Part shown: piece after piece, positions 18,172 to 27,403 of the stretch
How positions within the stretch are numbered: the first letter of the stretch is position 1
How the letters are laid out: each line of letters begins with the position of its first letter
Origin: Candidatus Paceibacterota bacterium
Lineage (GTDB): Bacteria; Actinomycetota; Actinomycetes; Nanopelagicales; Nanopelagicaceae
Assembly (NCBI GenBank): GCA_035530615.1
Contig: DATKUL010000002.1
Coordinates: 620,001 to 684,000 of the forward strand
DNA length: 64,000 nt
Direction: 5' to 3'
The notes under the pieces: generated by a model
Seen by the model: only the letters and a program-made list of their open reading frames with translations
Database searches by the model: none
Told to the model about the DNA's origin: nothing
Made by a program: the position numbers and the translations under genes

Positions 18172-19361
18172 CACAACTCGATCTTAAAATAATCGGCAGC
18201 AGTAGCGACGTCTTTATCTCCGCGACCAGAGAGATTTACCAGCAATACTGCTTCAGAGCCAAGTTCCTTGCCAACCTGCATGGCACCGGCCAGCGCGTGT
18301 GCGCTTTCAATTGCAGGGATGATTCCCTCCGTACGCGAGAGAAGACTAAATGCTTCCATTGCTTGATCGTCATTGATCGCACGATATTCGGCTCTGCCTG
18401 TGTCGTAAAGGTAAGCATGCTCGGGTCCGACACCTGGATAATCAAGTCCGGCAGAGATCGAATGCGATTCGATGGTCTGGCCATTCGAATCCTGCAAAAC
18501 ATACGAACGCGTGCCATGCAAGACGCCTACTGAACCACCCGTGATGGTCGCTGCATGACGACCCGTCTCGATCCCATCGCCACCGGCTTCGAGTCCGATG
18601 AGTCGTACCGATGAATCTGGGATGAAGGCGTGAAAAATTCCAATTGCGTTTGATCCGCCGCCAACGCAAGCAAGAACCGCATCGGGCAAACGGCCAATCA
18701 ATTCTAAGACTTGTCCACGGGCTTCTTCGCCGATGATTTTTTGGAAATCTCGCACAAGCGTCGGGAAAGGATGTGGTCCGGCAACAGTTCCAAGCAGGTA
18801 ATGAGTGGAATCAACGTTTGTAACCCAGTCTCGCATTGCCTCATTGATGGCATCTTTAAGTGTTCGGGAGCCAGTTGTCACCGGTATGACTTCAGCTCCT
18901 AATAATTTCATTCGTGCGACGTTAAGCGCTTGACGGCGAATATCCTCTTCACCCATATACACAACGCATTCAAAACCAAAAAGTGCAGCGGCGGTTGCCG
19001 ATGCAACTCCATGTTGCCCCGCGCCCGTCTCGGCGATAATCCTCTTCTTTCCCATCCGCTTGGTGAGTAGCGCTTGCCCCAGGACGTTGTTGATTTTGTG
19101 ACTACCCGTGTGATTCAAATCCTCGCGTTTGAGAAGAATGCGTGCACCACCTGCATGCTCAGCAAATCTTTTTACTTCGGTGATTATGCTCGGGCGACCC
19201 GTATACGTGAGGTGAAGATTCTTTAATTCACTTTGAAAATCTAGATCATTGATTGCAGAATTGTGTGCTTGCTCGAGTTCATCCAAGGCGCCAATGAGAG
19301 CCTCCGGCACGAATCGCCCGCCGTAAGGACCAAAGTGCCCGATCACTTCTACATCGCTCAT
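18171..19361 (-). CDS. trpB: Tryptophan synthase beta subunit
   Basis: TrpB condenses indole with serine using pyridoxal phosphate. The 396-aa protein has the PLP lysine Lys89 in HTGSHKINN, the GAGQHGVA loop and the phosphate-binding GGGSNAIG motif. It begins [10 protein letters not shown], the form of the TrpB1 type that pairs with TrpA. Length is normal. It starts 13 nt after trpC and overlaps trpA by one base. Confidence 0.98.
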   Translation of the reverse strand: MSDVEVIGHFGPYGGRFVPEALIGALDELEQAHNSAINDLDFQSELKNLHLTYTGRPSIITEVKRFAEHAGGARILLKREDLNHTGSHKINNVLGQALLTKRMGKKRIIAETGAGQHGVASATAAALFGFECVVYMGEEDIRRQALNVARMKLLGAEVIPVTTGSRTLKDAINEAMRDWVTNVDSTHYLLGTVAGPHPFPTLVRDFQKIIGEEARGQVLELIGRLPDAVLACVGGGSNAIGIFHAFIPDSSVRLIGLEAGGDGIETGRHAATITGGSVGVLHGTRSYVLQDSNGQTIESHSISAGLDYPGVGPEHAYLYDTGRAEYRAINDDQAMEAFSLLSRTEGIIPAIESAHALAGAMQVGKELGSEAVLLVNLSGRGDKDVATAADYFKIEL

Positions 19362-19374
19362 AAGGACGCTAACC

Positions 19375-20157
19375 CTACTCTCGACCTAAGAGTGCGCGAA
19401 GCGCGGCGCCTGGATTGGATCCGCGGACCAATGCTTCACCCACAAGGATCGCATCGGCGCCATGTTCCTGAGCAAAAATCACATCGCCGCGCGACGCTAT
19501 CCCGGACTCGGCTATGCGTACGATTTTCTGCGGTATTAAGGGAAGCAGTTGGGCAAAGATCGCGGGGTCAACTTCGAGTGTTTTAAGATTTCGGGAATTT
19601 ATCCCAATGATCTGCGGCGAAATCTGTAGAGCACGTTCTAATTCCTCTGGAGTATGAACTTCGACTAGAGCGTGCATTCCCAGAGCAGACGTGAGTTCCA
19701 TAAATTCTTCTAGTTCAGATTGCGACAATGCCGCAACAATTAGGAGAACTAAATCTGCCCCAAAGGCACGAGCCTCGTAGAACTGGTATTCATCGACCAT
19801 AAAATCCTTGCGAAGTACCGGAATTGTCACAGATTCGCGAACAGCAGAAAGATCTTCAAGTGACCCACCAAAACGACGCCCTTCGGTTAGCACGCTCACA
19901 ACTACGGCGCCCGCTTCTTGATAGGTTTTGGCCAGTCCGGCAGGATCAGAAATTGTCGCCAACGAACCCTTGCTTGGAGAAGCGCGTTTTACTTCGGCAA
20001 TAATCGAAATTCCCCCAACTTTGCGACCCTCAAGCGAAGGAATTGGATTGAGGGCGGAAGGAATCATTGCAATTCGCTCCGCAAGTTCGGCTCGCGTGGT
20101 TTTGCGAGAACGCAGATCTTCTCGGACGCCGCTAATAATCTCTTTCAAAATGCTCAC
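19375..20157 (-). CDS. trpC: Indole-3-glycerol phosphate synthase
   Basis: TrpC closes the indole ring from carboxyphenylamino-deoxyribulose phosphate. The 260-aa TIM barrel has Glu55 and Lys57 in [13 protein letters not shown] and the second catalytic lysine in [12 protein letters not shown]. The frame is open upstream, but GTG 20157 gives the family N-terminus [14 protein letters not shown] and has GGAG 8 nt before it. The GTGA start overlaps the stop of a 56-codon gene for a membrane peptide. It is a single-function TrpC without a fused TrpF domain, which fits PriA doing the TrpF step. Confidence 0.96.
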   Translation of the reverse strand: MSILKEIISGVREDLRSRKTTRAELAERIAMIPSALNPIPSLEGRKVGGISIIAEVKRASPSKGSLATISDPAGLAKTYQEAGAVVVSVLTEGRRFGGSLEDLSAVRESVTIPVLRKDFMVDEYQFYEARAFGADLVLLIVAALSQSELEEFMELTSALGMHALVEVHTPEELERALQISPQIIGINSRNLKTLEVDPAIFAQLLPLIPQKIVRIAESGIASRGDVIFAQEHGADAILVGEALVRGSNPGAALRALLGRE

Positions 20158-20324
20158 TCGTCGGACTCCGATGGAAGAGTGGGATCTATACCTTGGTCGA
20201 GCGAATTCCAAGGAGATAACTTTCTTGAATTTCGATCGTAACGAGATGGAAGTTTGGTTATTCGTCGAAACACATAAAAGGCGAGTACGACAACAACTAG
20301 GAGAATGACACTGGCCTGCGTCAT
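20154..20324 (-). CDS. Small single-helix membrane protein between trpE and trpC
   Basis: A 56-codon frame fills the gap between trpE and trpC exactly: its ATG overlaps the trpE TGA (TGATG) and its TGA overlaps the trpC GTG (GTGA). The peptide starts [19 protein letters not shown], one membrane helix of about 17 residues, followed by a basic FRRITK stop-transfer stretch and a polar, acidic-ended tail of about 30 residues. Other actinobacteria often have a larger tryptophan-associated membrane protein or short peptide genes at this place. I do not recognise a family, and the function is unknown. The double overlap is the main evidence that it is real. Confidence 0.75.
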   Translation of the reverse strand: MTQASVILLVVVVLAFYVFRRITKLPSRYDRNSRKLSPWNSLDQGIDPTLPSESDE

Positions 20325-21808
20325 CAGAGGAATCGCAATTCATTAGCTGCAGCAATTGCTCCAAGAACAGCCGCCGCCTTATTTATCGTCTCCTGGTTTT
20401 CCGTTTCAGGATCAGAATCAGCGACAATGCCCCCACCAGCTTGGACATATGCCTTCCCTCCAAAAAGAACAGCGGTGCGAATCGCAATGCACATGTCGAC
20501 GTTTCCAGTGAAGTCGATGTAACCAATTGCCCCCCCGTACAAACCTCGCCTGGTCTTCTCAAGTGACTCAATAATTTCCATAGCTCGAGGTTTCGGCGCA
20601 CCGGAAAGAGTTCCAGCGGGGAAAGTCGAAAAAAGGGCGTCAATCGGTGTTGACGTCTTTGCCAACTTTCCGGTGACAGTAGAAACAATATGCATGACGT
20701 GCGAAAAACGCTCGACCTGCATAAATTCAACAACTTCGACACTTCCGGGAGTGCACACTCTCCCCAAGTCATTGCGACCTAAATCCACCAGCATTAAGTG
20801 CTCTGCGCGTTCCTTGGGATCGCTTAGGAGCTCCTCTCCGAGACGGTGATCTTCTTCTGGGGAGGATGAACGCGGTCGCGTGCCAGCAATTGGATGGATC
20901 ATGACTTCGCCATCCGTGACCTTTACGAGTGCTTCCGGACTGGAGCCAACCACATCAATTCCGTCCCTGAGACGGAGCAAGTACATATAAGGACTTGGAT
21001 TATGAAGTCTCAGCATGCGATAGACGTCCAGCGCATCAGCCTTGCAGTCCATGGAGAATCGCTGTGAAAGGACAATTTGAAATGCCTCGCCAGCGACAAT
21101 TTCCTTCTTTGCTCGCTCCACATTTGCTCGATGATTATCCGCAGTCGTATGCCGGGCATAAACAGGAGTCGCATATGACTCAAGGTTCGCTAAGAAGCCT
21201 GGCAATGGCGCGAGTAGATCCGCTTGCATCTTGTCGAGATGTTCTTGCGCTCGATGCCATGCCTCGTCAACACGTTCGGCGCTTCCATCCCAGTTGATTG
21301 CATTAGATATGAGTGTGATGGTGCCGTCATTATGATCCAAAACCGCAAGATCGCCAGTCAGCATAAAAGTCAGATCGGGAAGCGGCAAGTCCTTCTCGGT
21401 CAAATTTGGCAGTTTCTCCAATGCGCGGACACAGTCATAACCCATATATCCGACAAGCCCACCCGTTAGTGGCGGAAGGGATGCAATACGCGGAGATCGA
21501 AGGTGGGATGCAGAAATCCGGAGGGCATCAAGTGGCGGCATATCAGTCGGTGCACCCGCTGGCACGTTACCTTCCCAAAATGCCTTCCCATCCCTCTCGG
21601 TGAGAGTTGCCTCGCTATTCACCCCAATAAAGGAGTACCGAGACCACACGCCACCATGTTCGGCAGATTCCAATAGGAATGTTCCAACACTGTTCTTGGT
21701 TAGTTTTCGATATACGCCTAGCGGTGTTTCGCTATCTGCGAGAAGTTTCCGAAAGACCGGGATTACATTGTAGTTCTTAGCGTACTCACGGAAATCTTCA
21801 ATCTTCAT
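20324..21808 (-). CDS. trpE: Anthranilate synthase component I
   Basis: TrpE converts chorismate to anthranilate using ammonia from the glutaminase TrpG, which is not in this window. The 494-aa protein has the LLES motif at residues 45-48, part of the tryptophan feedback site, and the catalytic chorismate-binding region with [28 protein letters not shown] and [16 protein letters not shown] 21808 overlaps the hisI stop as ATGA, which ties trp expression to the his genes before it. Confidence 0.97.
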   Translation of the reverse strand: MKIEDFREYAKNYNVIPVFRKLLADSETPLGVYRKLTKNSVGTFLLESAEHGGVWSRYSFIGVNSEATLTERDGKAFWEGNVPAGAPTDMPPLDALRISASHLRSPRIASLPPLTGGLVGYMGYDCVRALEKLPNLTEKDLPLPDLTFMLTGDLAVLDHNDGTITLISNAINWDGSAERVDEAWHRAQEHLDKMQADLLAPLPGFLANLESYATPVYARHTTADNHRANVERAKKEIVAGEAFQIVLSQRFSMDCKADALDVYRMLRLHNPSPYMYLLRLRDGIDVVGSSPEALVKVTDGEVMIHPIAGTRPRSSSPEEDHRLGEELLSDPKERAEHLMLVDLGRNDLGRVCTPGSVEVVEFMQVERFSHVMHIVSTVTGKLAKTSTPIDALFSTFPAGTLSGAPKPRAMEIIESLEKTRRGLYGGAIGYIDFTGNVDMCIAIRTAVLFGGKAYVQAGGGIVADSDPETENQETINKAAAVLGAIAAANELRFL

Positions 21809-22158
21809 GAGTTTCCCAACTCGACATTGTTGTGAAAACAACTCTTTGCGCCTGTGTGACATGCCGCCCCAACTTGAGTAACGCGCAGGAGAAGGGCATC
21901 GCCATCACAATCCACGTCGATTGAATGAACTGTTTGCGTATGCCCGGATGTTGCCCCCTTTGTCCAAAGTTCGTTTCGACTTCGACTCCAATACGTCGCT
22001 CTTCCCGTCGCGATGGTAGTGGTTAGAGCTTCTCGATTCATCCAGGCGAGCATCAGAACTTCACCCGTTGAAAAGTCCTGAGCGATCGCCGCGACAAGTT
22101 CATTCGAGTCTTTCAGCAACTTTTCGACCCTCGCTGGGAGTCTTGCGATATCGGACAT
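21805..22158 (-). CDS. hisI: Phosphoribosyl-AMP cyclohydrolase
   Basis: HisI opens the adenine ring of phosphoribosyl-AMP in step three of histidine synthesis. The 117-aa protein is the single HisI domain without a HisE fusion. Metal and active-site motifs are seen in [28 protein letters not shown] and [11 protein letters not shown]. It starts 14 nt after hisF. HisE and HisG must be encoded elsewhere. Confidence 0.96.
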   Translation of the reverse strand: MSDIARLPARVEKLLKDSNELVAAIAQDFSTGEVLMLAWMNREALTTTIATGRATYWSRSRNELWTKGATSGHTQTVHSIDVDCDGDALLLRVTQVGAACHTGAKSCFHNNVELGNS

Positions 22159-22172
22159 GTAGTTATTCTGCC

Positions 22173-22946
22173 TTATTGATCATGAGTCATGCGAATGGAA
22201 TAACCTCGCTGGCTCAAGAATTGCTTCACATCACCAATTCGATGTATTCCGAAGTGAAAAACACTGGCTGCCAGAAGAGCATTTGCTCCAGCATCAAGTG
22301 CGGCGGCAAAGTCTTCCAAACGTCCGGCTCCGCCACTTGCGATCAGAGGAACCTTGGAAACTGCCCGAACCGCCGCAATCATTTCAATGTCATAACCAGT
22401 TCTAGTTCCATCGGCATCCATCGAATTGAGCAATATCTCTCCCACACCCAATTGGCATGCCTTCTCCACCCATTCAATGGCATCGATACCTGTTCCTTCA
22501 CGTCCGCCATGTGTTGTTACTTCAAAACCAGAGTTTGTTGAAGCTCGGCGCGCATCAACAGAGAGCACAAGAACTTGAGACCCAAAAGCATCTGAAATTT
22601 CCGCAATCAACTCTGGGCGCGCAATGGCAGCGGTATTAATCGAAATTTTGTCGGCACCTGCCCGCAATAATTGATTGACATCATTCACGGACCGGATCCC
22701 GCCACCAACGGTTAGAGGAATGAAAACCTGATCCGCCGTCTTTTCGACAACATCCAAGGTGGTTTCTCTGCCCGAACTACTTGCAGATATATCAAGGAAG
22801 GTGAGTTCGTCGGCTCCTTCCGCATCGTAGAGAGAAGCCATTTCAACCGGATCACCAGCATCAACCAAGTTTGTGAAATTAATTCCTTTAACGACACGAC
22901 CTTCGGTTACGTCGAGGCAGGGAATGATCCGTACGGAGAGTGTCAT
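22173..22946 (-). CDS. hisF: Imidazole glycerol phosphate synthase, cyclase subunit
   Basis: HisF joins ammonia from HisH with PRFAR to give imidazole glycerol phosphate and AICAR. The 257-aa TIM barrel has the catalytic Asp12 in [15 protein letters not shown] and the second catalytic aspartate in VLSVDARRA near residue 131. Phosphate loops VGGGIRS and ASGGAG are present. It overlaps priA by 4 nt (ATGA). Confidence 0.97.
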   Translation of the reverse strand: MTLSVRIIPCLDVTEGRVVKGINFTNLVDAGDPVEMASLYDAEGADELTFLDISASSSGRETTLDVVEKTADQVFIPLTVGGGIRSVNDVNQLLRAGADKISINTAAIARPELIAEISDAFGSQVLVLSVDARRASTNSGFEVTTHGGREGTGIDAIEWVEKACQLGVGEILLNSMDADGTRTGYDIEMIAAVRAVSKVPLIASGGAGRLEDFAAALDAGANALLAASVFHFGIHRIGDVKQFLSQRGYSIRMTHDQ

Positions 22947-23674
22947 CGCCTGGAAACTTCCAATGCTTCCTTGAAAGTGAACGCACCTGCATATAGTGCT
23001 TTGCCAACAATCGCACCTTCAACCCCAATCGAAATGAGATCTACAAGAGCAGCAATATCCGCAAGTGATGAGATACCTCCACTTGCGACAACAGGGCGAT
23101 CCGTTGCGGCGCATACAGACTTCAGTAATTCTAAATTGGGGCCCGTCAAAGTTCCGTCACGTTCTACGTCAGTAACGATATATCGAGCACAGCCGTCGCG
23201 ATCTAGACGCTCGAGTGCTTCATAAAGATCTCCACCTTCCTTCGTCCATCCACGAGCGGCAAGGGTTCGACCGCGCACGTCAAGACCGACTGCGATTCGG
23301 TCGCCGTACTTTGCAACAACTCGGGAAGTCCAGTCTGGATCCTCCATCGCAGCGGTACCGAGATTCACTCTTCTACAACCAGTCGCGAGGGCCCTGGTGA
23401 GAGTCTCGTCATCGCGAATCCCGCCAGACAATTCGACATCGATATCCAATGCACCAACAACTCTGGCGAGTAGTTCTGCATTACTGCCCCGCCCAAATGC
23501 GGCATCCAGATCCACCAGATGAAGCCACTGCGCGCCAACGTTTTGAAAATCTAAAGCGACCTCGAGTGGATCACCGTAAATAGTTTCCCGAGCAAGCTCA
23601 CCCTGGACAAGTCGAACGGCGTGACCGTCCTTCACGTCCACGGCAGGAAGTAACTCAAGCGGCAATTTACTCAT
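22943..23674 (-). CDS. priA: PriA, bifunctional HisA/TrpF isomerase
   Basis: This (beta/alpha)8 isomerase catalyses the ProFAR isomerase step of histidine synthesis and, in actinobacteria, also the phosphoribosyl-anthranilate isomerase step of tryptophan synthesis. The 243-aa protein has Asp13 in [10 protein letters not shown], loop 1 [10 protein letters not shown] typical of Pri[10 protein letters not shown] and [13 protein letters not shown] with the second catalytic aspartate. No trpF is present although trpE, trpC, trpB and trpA are, which supports the double role. ATG 23674 overlaps the hisH stop (ATGA); a TTG 15 nt upstream is less likely. Confidence 0.93.
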   Translation of the reverse strand: MSKLPLELLPAVDVKDGHAVRLVQGELARETIYGDPLEVALDFQNVGAQWLHLVDLDAAFGRGSNAELLARVVGALDIDVELSGGIRDDETLTRALATGCRRVNLGTAAMEDPDWTSRVVAKYGDRIAVGLDVRGRTLAARGWTKEGGDLYEALERLDRDGCARYIVTDVERDGTLTGPNLELLKSVCAATDRPVVASGGISSLADIAALVDLISIGVEGAIVGKALYAGAFTFKEALEVSRR

Positions 23675-24279
23675 AGTGAACGAGTCCAATTCTTAATCAA
23701 AGCCAATCCAGCTTTTCCGGATTTCTCGGGGTGAAACTGCGTAGCACTGAACGTGCCGTCCTCGACTGCGCTTACAAATCTCTCTCCATATTCTGACCAG
23801 CTGGTGAACTTTCCGACATCCGCTTTTGCAGCATAGGAGTGAACGAAATAGAAAGCCTCTCCTTCTACTCCTTTAAAAAGCTCAGAATCCTCCGCAACCA
23901 TGACCGTATTCCAACCCATGTGTGGAAGGACGGGTGACTCAATTTGACTCACCGAACCGGGCCAGATTCCCACGCCTTTGGCAGCACCCGCGTGATCTCG
24001 TGAGGGTTCGAGGCCTTCTGAAAAAAATATTTGCATGCCAATGCAGATTCCCAGAGTTGGACGGTCCTTATCTTTACGTTCGCGGATGATCTCATCGCCA
24101 CCAACGTTTAAAAGTCCATTCATGCACGATTGAAACGCGCCGACGCCTGGAACTACCAGCCCCTCGGCCTCTAAACAGATTTCCCGGTCAGCGGTAACGA
24201 GAACATCTCGACCGCTCGTCGAAAATGCACGCAGCGCAGAACGCAAATTTCCGGATCCATAGTCAAGAATTGCGATCAA
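23671..24279 (-). CDS. hisH: Imidazole glycerol phosphate synthase, glutaminase subunit
   Basis: HisH releases ammonia from glutamine and feeds it into the HisF barrel. The 202-aa class I amidotransferase has the nucleophile Cys79 in TLGICIGMQ and the His183/Glu185 pair in TQFHPEKSG. The start is TTG 24279, overlapping the hisB stop (TTGA), with AAGGG 6 nt upstream. Confidence 0.96.
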   Translation of the reverse strand: MIAILDYGSGNLRSALRAFSTSGRDVLVTADREICLEAEGLVVPGVGAFQSCMNGLLNVGGDEIIRERKDKDRPTLGICIGMQIFFSEGLEPSRDHAGAAKGVGIWPGSVSQIESPVLPHMGWNTVMVAEDSELFKGVEGEAFYFVHSYAAKADVGKFTSWSEYGERFVSAVEDGTFSATQFHPEKSGKAGLALIKNWTRSL

Positions 24280-24860
24280 AGAGAACCCTTTGTTGAAGGT
24301 ATGCCCGCAACTCGGCTATCCACAGCAACTGCATCCCGCAGGGCTCTGGCTACCGCCTTAAACTGCGCCTCAAAGACGTGATGGGCATTTCTGCCCTCCA
24401 GTACTCGAATATGCAGTGCGATGTGCGCTTCGGCAACAATCGACTCCCAGATGTGCCTTCCCAATGTTGTGTCAAAGGTGCCGATGAGTTCGACAATTTC
24501 AGGCTGGCGATGTACCAAATACGGTCTGCCCGAAAGATCTACTGCGGCTTGAACAAGAACCTCGTCCAACGGAACCATTGCATCGCCAAATCTACGGATC
24601 CCAGCCTTATCTCCCAATGCTTCTCGCAGTGCCTGGCCAAAAGCCAAGGAAGTGTCTTCGACGCTGTGATGTGAATCGACATCAACATCGCCTTGTGTTT
24701 TCACACGTAGATTAAATCCTGAGTGCTTACCTAATTGAGACAACATATGGTCGAAGAAGGGAACCCCTGTAGCAATATCTATGTTTCCCACCCCGTCTAA
24801 ATTAAGTTCGACGAGGACTTGGGATTCTTTAGTATTTCTTTCGACGCGGGCTGTTCTCAC
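24276..24860 (-). CDS. hisB: Imidazoleglycerol-phosphate dehydratase
   Basis: HisB removes water from imidazole glycerol phosphate, using two manganese ions in a 24-subunit shell. The 194-aa protein is the dehydratase alone, without the phosphatase domain of enterobacteria. Metal-binding signatures are FFDHMLSQLGKH, DVDSHHSVEDTSLAFG and the later HIALHIRVLEGRNAHH. The start is GTG 24860, overlapping the hisC stop (GTGA). Confidence 0.97.
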   Translation of the reverse strand: MRTARVERNTKESQVLVELNLDGVGNIDIATGVPFFDHMLSQLGKHSGFNLRVKTQGDVDVDSHHSVEDTSLAFGQALREALGDKAGIRRFGDAMVPLDEVLVQAAVDLSGRPYLVHRQPEIVELIGTFDTTLGRHIWESIVAEAHIALHIRVLEGRNAHHVFEAQFKAVARALRDAVAVDSRVAGIPSTKGSL

Positions 24861-25954
24861 TTGCTACCTCCTAGGGATTTTCTAAATGCATTAAGGAATC
24901 GCTCATTCTCTTGATCAGTGCCAATTGTCACACGTAAATAACCTGCCAGGCCGACATCTCGGACCAACACTCCTTGATCTAATAGTGACTGCCACACTTC
25001 GTGAGACGAGGGAACGGTAAAGAGTAGGAAATTTGCGCTACTTGGAATGACATCTGCGCCCAATTTCTTCAATTCGGTAACCAACTTCTCGCGAGCCTTG
25101 ATCAACGTCTGCACAGATTCAAGCAATTCGACTCGAAAATCAAGGGCCACTAACGCAACTGCCTGGGTAAGGGCGCTCAAGTGGTATGGCAATCGGACAA
25201 GTTGCATGGCATCTACTACAACTGGGTTGGCAGCCATGTATCCCAGTCGGACTCCAGCAAATGCGAAAGCCTTGCTCATGGTTCTAATCACAACGAGGTT
25301 CGGATATGAAGCGAGCAAAGTAACTGCCGAGGGTTCAGTTGAAAATTCTGCATATGCCTCATCAATGACAAGCAATCCACCAACACCTTCTGCCGCCTGG
25401 GCTAAAGTCTTAATTTCTAGAAGTGAAATAGAAGTGCCAGTAGGATTATTAGGCGTGGTAAGGAAAATTAATCCTGGTTTCTCGTTGGCTATTTGCTCGC
25501 AAGCCAGTTCGATATCGATGGAAAAGTCATCTCGTCGCAATCCCGATACCCACGGAGTTCCTGTCACCTTGGCAATCAGTGGATGCATGGAATATGAAGG
25601 TGTAAAACCCAATGCTTTTTGCCCACCGAAGGCTAGGAATAGCGATTGAATAATCTCATTGCTCCCGTTTGCCGCCCAAATTTGTTCTGCCTTCAAAGAT
25701 TGACCTGAACGCTCGTTTAAGAACCCCGCCAGTCCAGTGCGAAGTTGCAGGGCATCACGATCTGGATAGCGATTGAGCGAACCCGAAACCTCTTCAACCC
25801 GTCTGGTAATCGCCACAATCAGAGCAGGAGATGGCGGGTATGGATTCTCGTTTGTGTTCAGGCGCGCCTGCGAGTCAACTTGAGGCGCTCCATAAGGCGA
25901 AAGGGAGCGAAGATCCTCTCGAAGAGGCAGCCACTTTGGCCAAATCCGACTCAT
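24857..25954 (-). CDS. hisC: Histidinol-phosphate aminotransferase
   Basis: HisC is a PLP enzyme that transfers the amino group from glutamate to imidazole acetol phosphate. The 365-aa fold-type I protein starts with the substrate arm around [13 protein letters not shown], has TPNNPTGT and the PLP lysine in [16 protein letters not shown] near residue 232. It overlaps hisD by 4 nt (ATGA). Confidence 0.96.
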   Translation of the reverse strand: MSRIWPKWLPLREDLRSLSPYGAPQVDSQARLNTNENPYPPSPALIVAITRRVEEVSGSLNRYPDRDALQLRTGLAGFLNERSGQSLKAEQIWAANGSNEIIQSLFLAFGGQKALGFTPSYSMHPLIAKVTGTPWVSGLRRDDFSIDIELACEQIANEKPGLIFLTTPNNPTGTSISLLEIKTLAQAAEGVGGLLVIDEAYAEFSTEPSAVTLLASYPNLVVIRTMSKAFAFAGVRLGYMAANPVVVDAMQLVRLPYHLSALTQAVALVALDFRVELLESVQTLIKAREKLVTELKKLGADVIPSSANFLLFTVPSSHEVWQSLLDQGVLVRDVGLAGYLRVTIGTDQENERFLNAFRKSLGGSK

Positions 25955-27258
25955 TTCTCTTCCAGCCGAGCAGACATCGCTTCCCCATGCGCAGGTAAGT
26001 CCTCTGAGTTTGCCAGTGTGATGACAGTAGGAGTGATATCCCTGAAGGCTGACTCGCTGTACTCAATGAAGTGGAGACCACGCAAGAAGGACTGAACAGA
26101 AAGCCCACTCGAATGGCAGGCGCAGCCACCAGTCGGAAGAACGTGATTGGAACCCGCGGAATAATCACCAAGGGAGACTGGAGAAAATCTTCCAATGAAG
26201 ACCGCCCCCGCATTTCGGATTTTCAAGGCATCTTGTTGGGCATGAGCGGTGTGAATTTCCAAATGTTCCGCTGCATAAGAGTTAACGACGTCTAAACCCT
26301 GCTCTATGGAATCAACCAGAACGATTGCCGACTGAATGCCGGCCAATGCTTCTGAAATTCGTTGAGAGTGCTTTGTTTTGGGGACACGAATGCGAAGTTC
26401 CCAAGCAACACTCTCTGCTAATTCAGTCGAAGTCGTGACGAGAACAGCGGCGGCAATAATGTCGTGTTCAGCCTGGCTCATCATGTCAGCTGCGACTTCG
26501 GAAGCGAAGGCGGTGTCATCTGCCAGAATCGCGATTTCAGTCGGCCCTGCCTCGGCATCAATACCCACGACTCCACGAAGCGCACGCTTTGCTGCAGCTA
26601 CATAAATATTCCCTGGGCCTGTGACCATGTCGACACTTTCACAAAGATCTTCCATACCGTATGCAAAGAGCGCGATCGCTTGCGCGCCGCCGATTGCATA
26701 TATCTCAGTAATGCCGAGGAGAGCGCATGTGGCAAGAATTGTGGGGTGAGGCATCCCACCAAAATCACGTTGAGGCGGTGAGGCAACCGCAATGCTCTTT
26801 ACTTCCGCGATCTGCGCAGGAACCACGTTCATAATGACGCTGCTGGGATAGACGGCACGCCCACCGGGTACATATAAGCCCACACGATCAACCGGTATCC
26901 ATCGCTCTGTCACGACTCCACCGTCAACAACTACTGTTTCGGTCTCATCGCGTCTCTGGCTTTCATGGACTATTCGTATCCGCGCGATTGAAAGTTCGAG
27001 AGCCGTACGTACTTCTGGATCCAAATTCACCAATGCCTGGTCAATCACATCCTGCGGAACCCGGATCCATGTGGGACGAATCCCGTCAAACTCTTGACAC
27101 AGATCAAGTAAGTCTGACTCTGAACCCGTTGAAACTCGCTGCAAAATGGGGGCAATCAGAGTCATCGCCGCGGCAACATCTAATGCCGCACGAGGGAGTT
27201 CGTCTCTGTATTGCGCTTTCGTCAGAGAACGACCGCGAAAATCAACGGTACGCACCAT
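25951..27258 (-). CDS. hisD: Histidinol dehydrogenase
   Basis: HisD oxidises histidinol twice with NAD to histidine, the last pathway step. The 435-aa zinc enzyme shows [32 protein letters not shown] and [10 protein letters not shown], the family signatures including zinc and catalytic His/Glu residues. It is the first gene of the 12-gene his/trp run. ATG 27258 has no strong ribosome binding site; a GTG is the second codon. A palindrome and a TAGACT box lie upstream. Confidence 0.97.
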   Translation of the reverse strand: MVRTVDFRGRSLTKAQYRDELPRAALDVAAAMTLIAPILQRVSTGSESDLLDLCQEFDGIRPTWIRVPQDVIDQALVNLDPEVRTALELSIARIRIVHESQRRDETETVVVDGGVVTERWIPVDRVGLYVPGGRAVYPSSVIMNVVPAQIAEVKSIAVASPPQRDFGGMPHPTILATCALLGITEIYAIGGAQAIALFAYGMEDLCESVDMVTGPGNIYVAAAKRALRGVVGIDAEAGPTEIAILADDTAFASEVAADMMSQAEHDIIAAAVLVTTSTELAESVAWELRIRVPKTKHSQRISEALAGIQSAIVLVDSIEQGLDVVNSYAAEHLEIHTAHAQQDALKIRNAGAVFIGRFSPVSLGDYSAGSNHVLPTGGCACHSSGLSVQSFLRGLHFIEYSESAFRDITPTVITLANSEDLPAHGEAMSARLEEK

Positions 27259-27310
27259 TAACTCTGCCCATTTCTATCTCGGCTCACTTCACCTTTGAAG
27301 GAACCCTTTT

Positions 27311-27325
27311 AACGTCTAGGACGTT
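27311..27325. promoter_or_regulatory. Palindrome in the hisD leader
   Basis: AACGTC-TAG-GACGTT is a 15-bp inverted repeat 12 bp downstream of a TAGACT box and about 53 bp before hisD. It could be an operator for the his/trp run. It does not match the LexA box seen at 59 kb. The remaining gap between hisD and dnaE (27259-27403) contains no gene. Confidence 0.35.
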
Positions 27326-27336
27326 TTCCTGGGGCA

Positions 27337-27342
27337 AGTCTA
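27337..27342 (-). promoter_or_regulatory. -10 box candidate for the his/trp operon
   Basis: TAGACT on the minus strand would give a leader of about 70 nt before hisD. The same hexamer precedes the MFS gene and the tRNA. A matching -35 is not obvious. Confidence 0.35.
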
Positions 27343-27403
27343 GAGGTTCATTTCGGTCGGCGACTCCGCATTTCTAGGCTCGCACTGGCTCAGTTAGTGA
27401 GAT

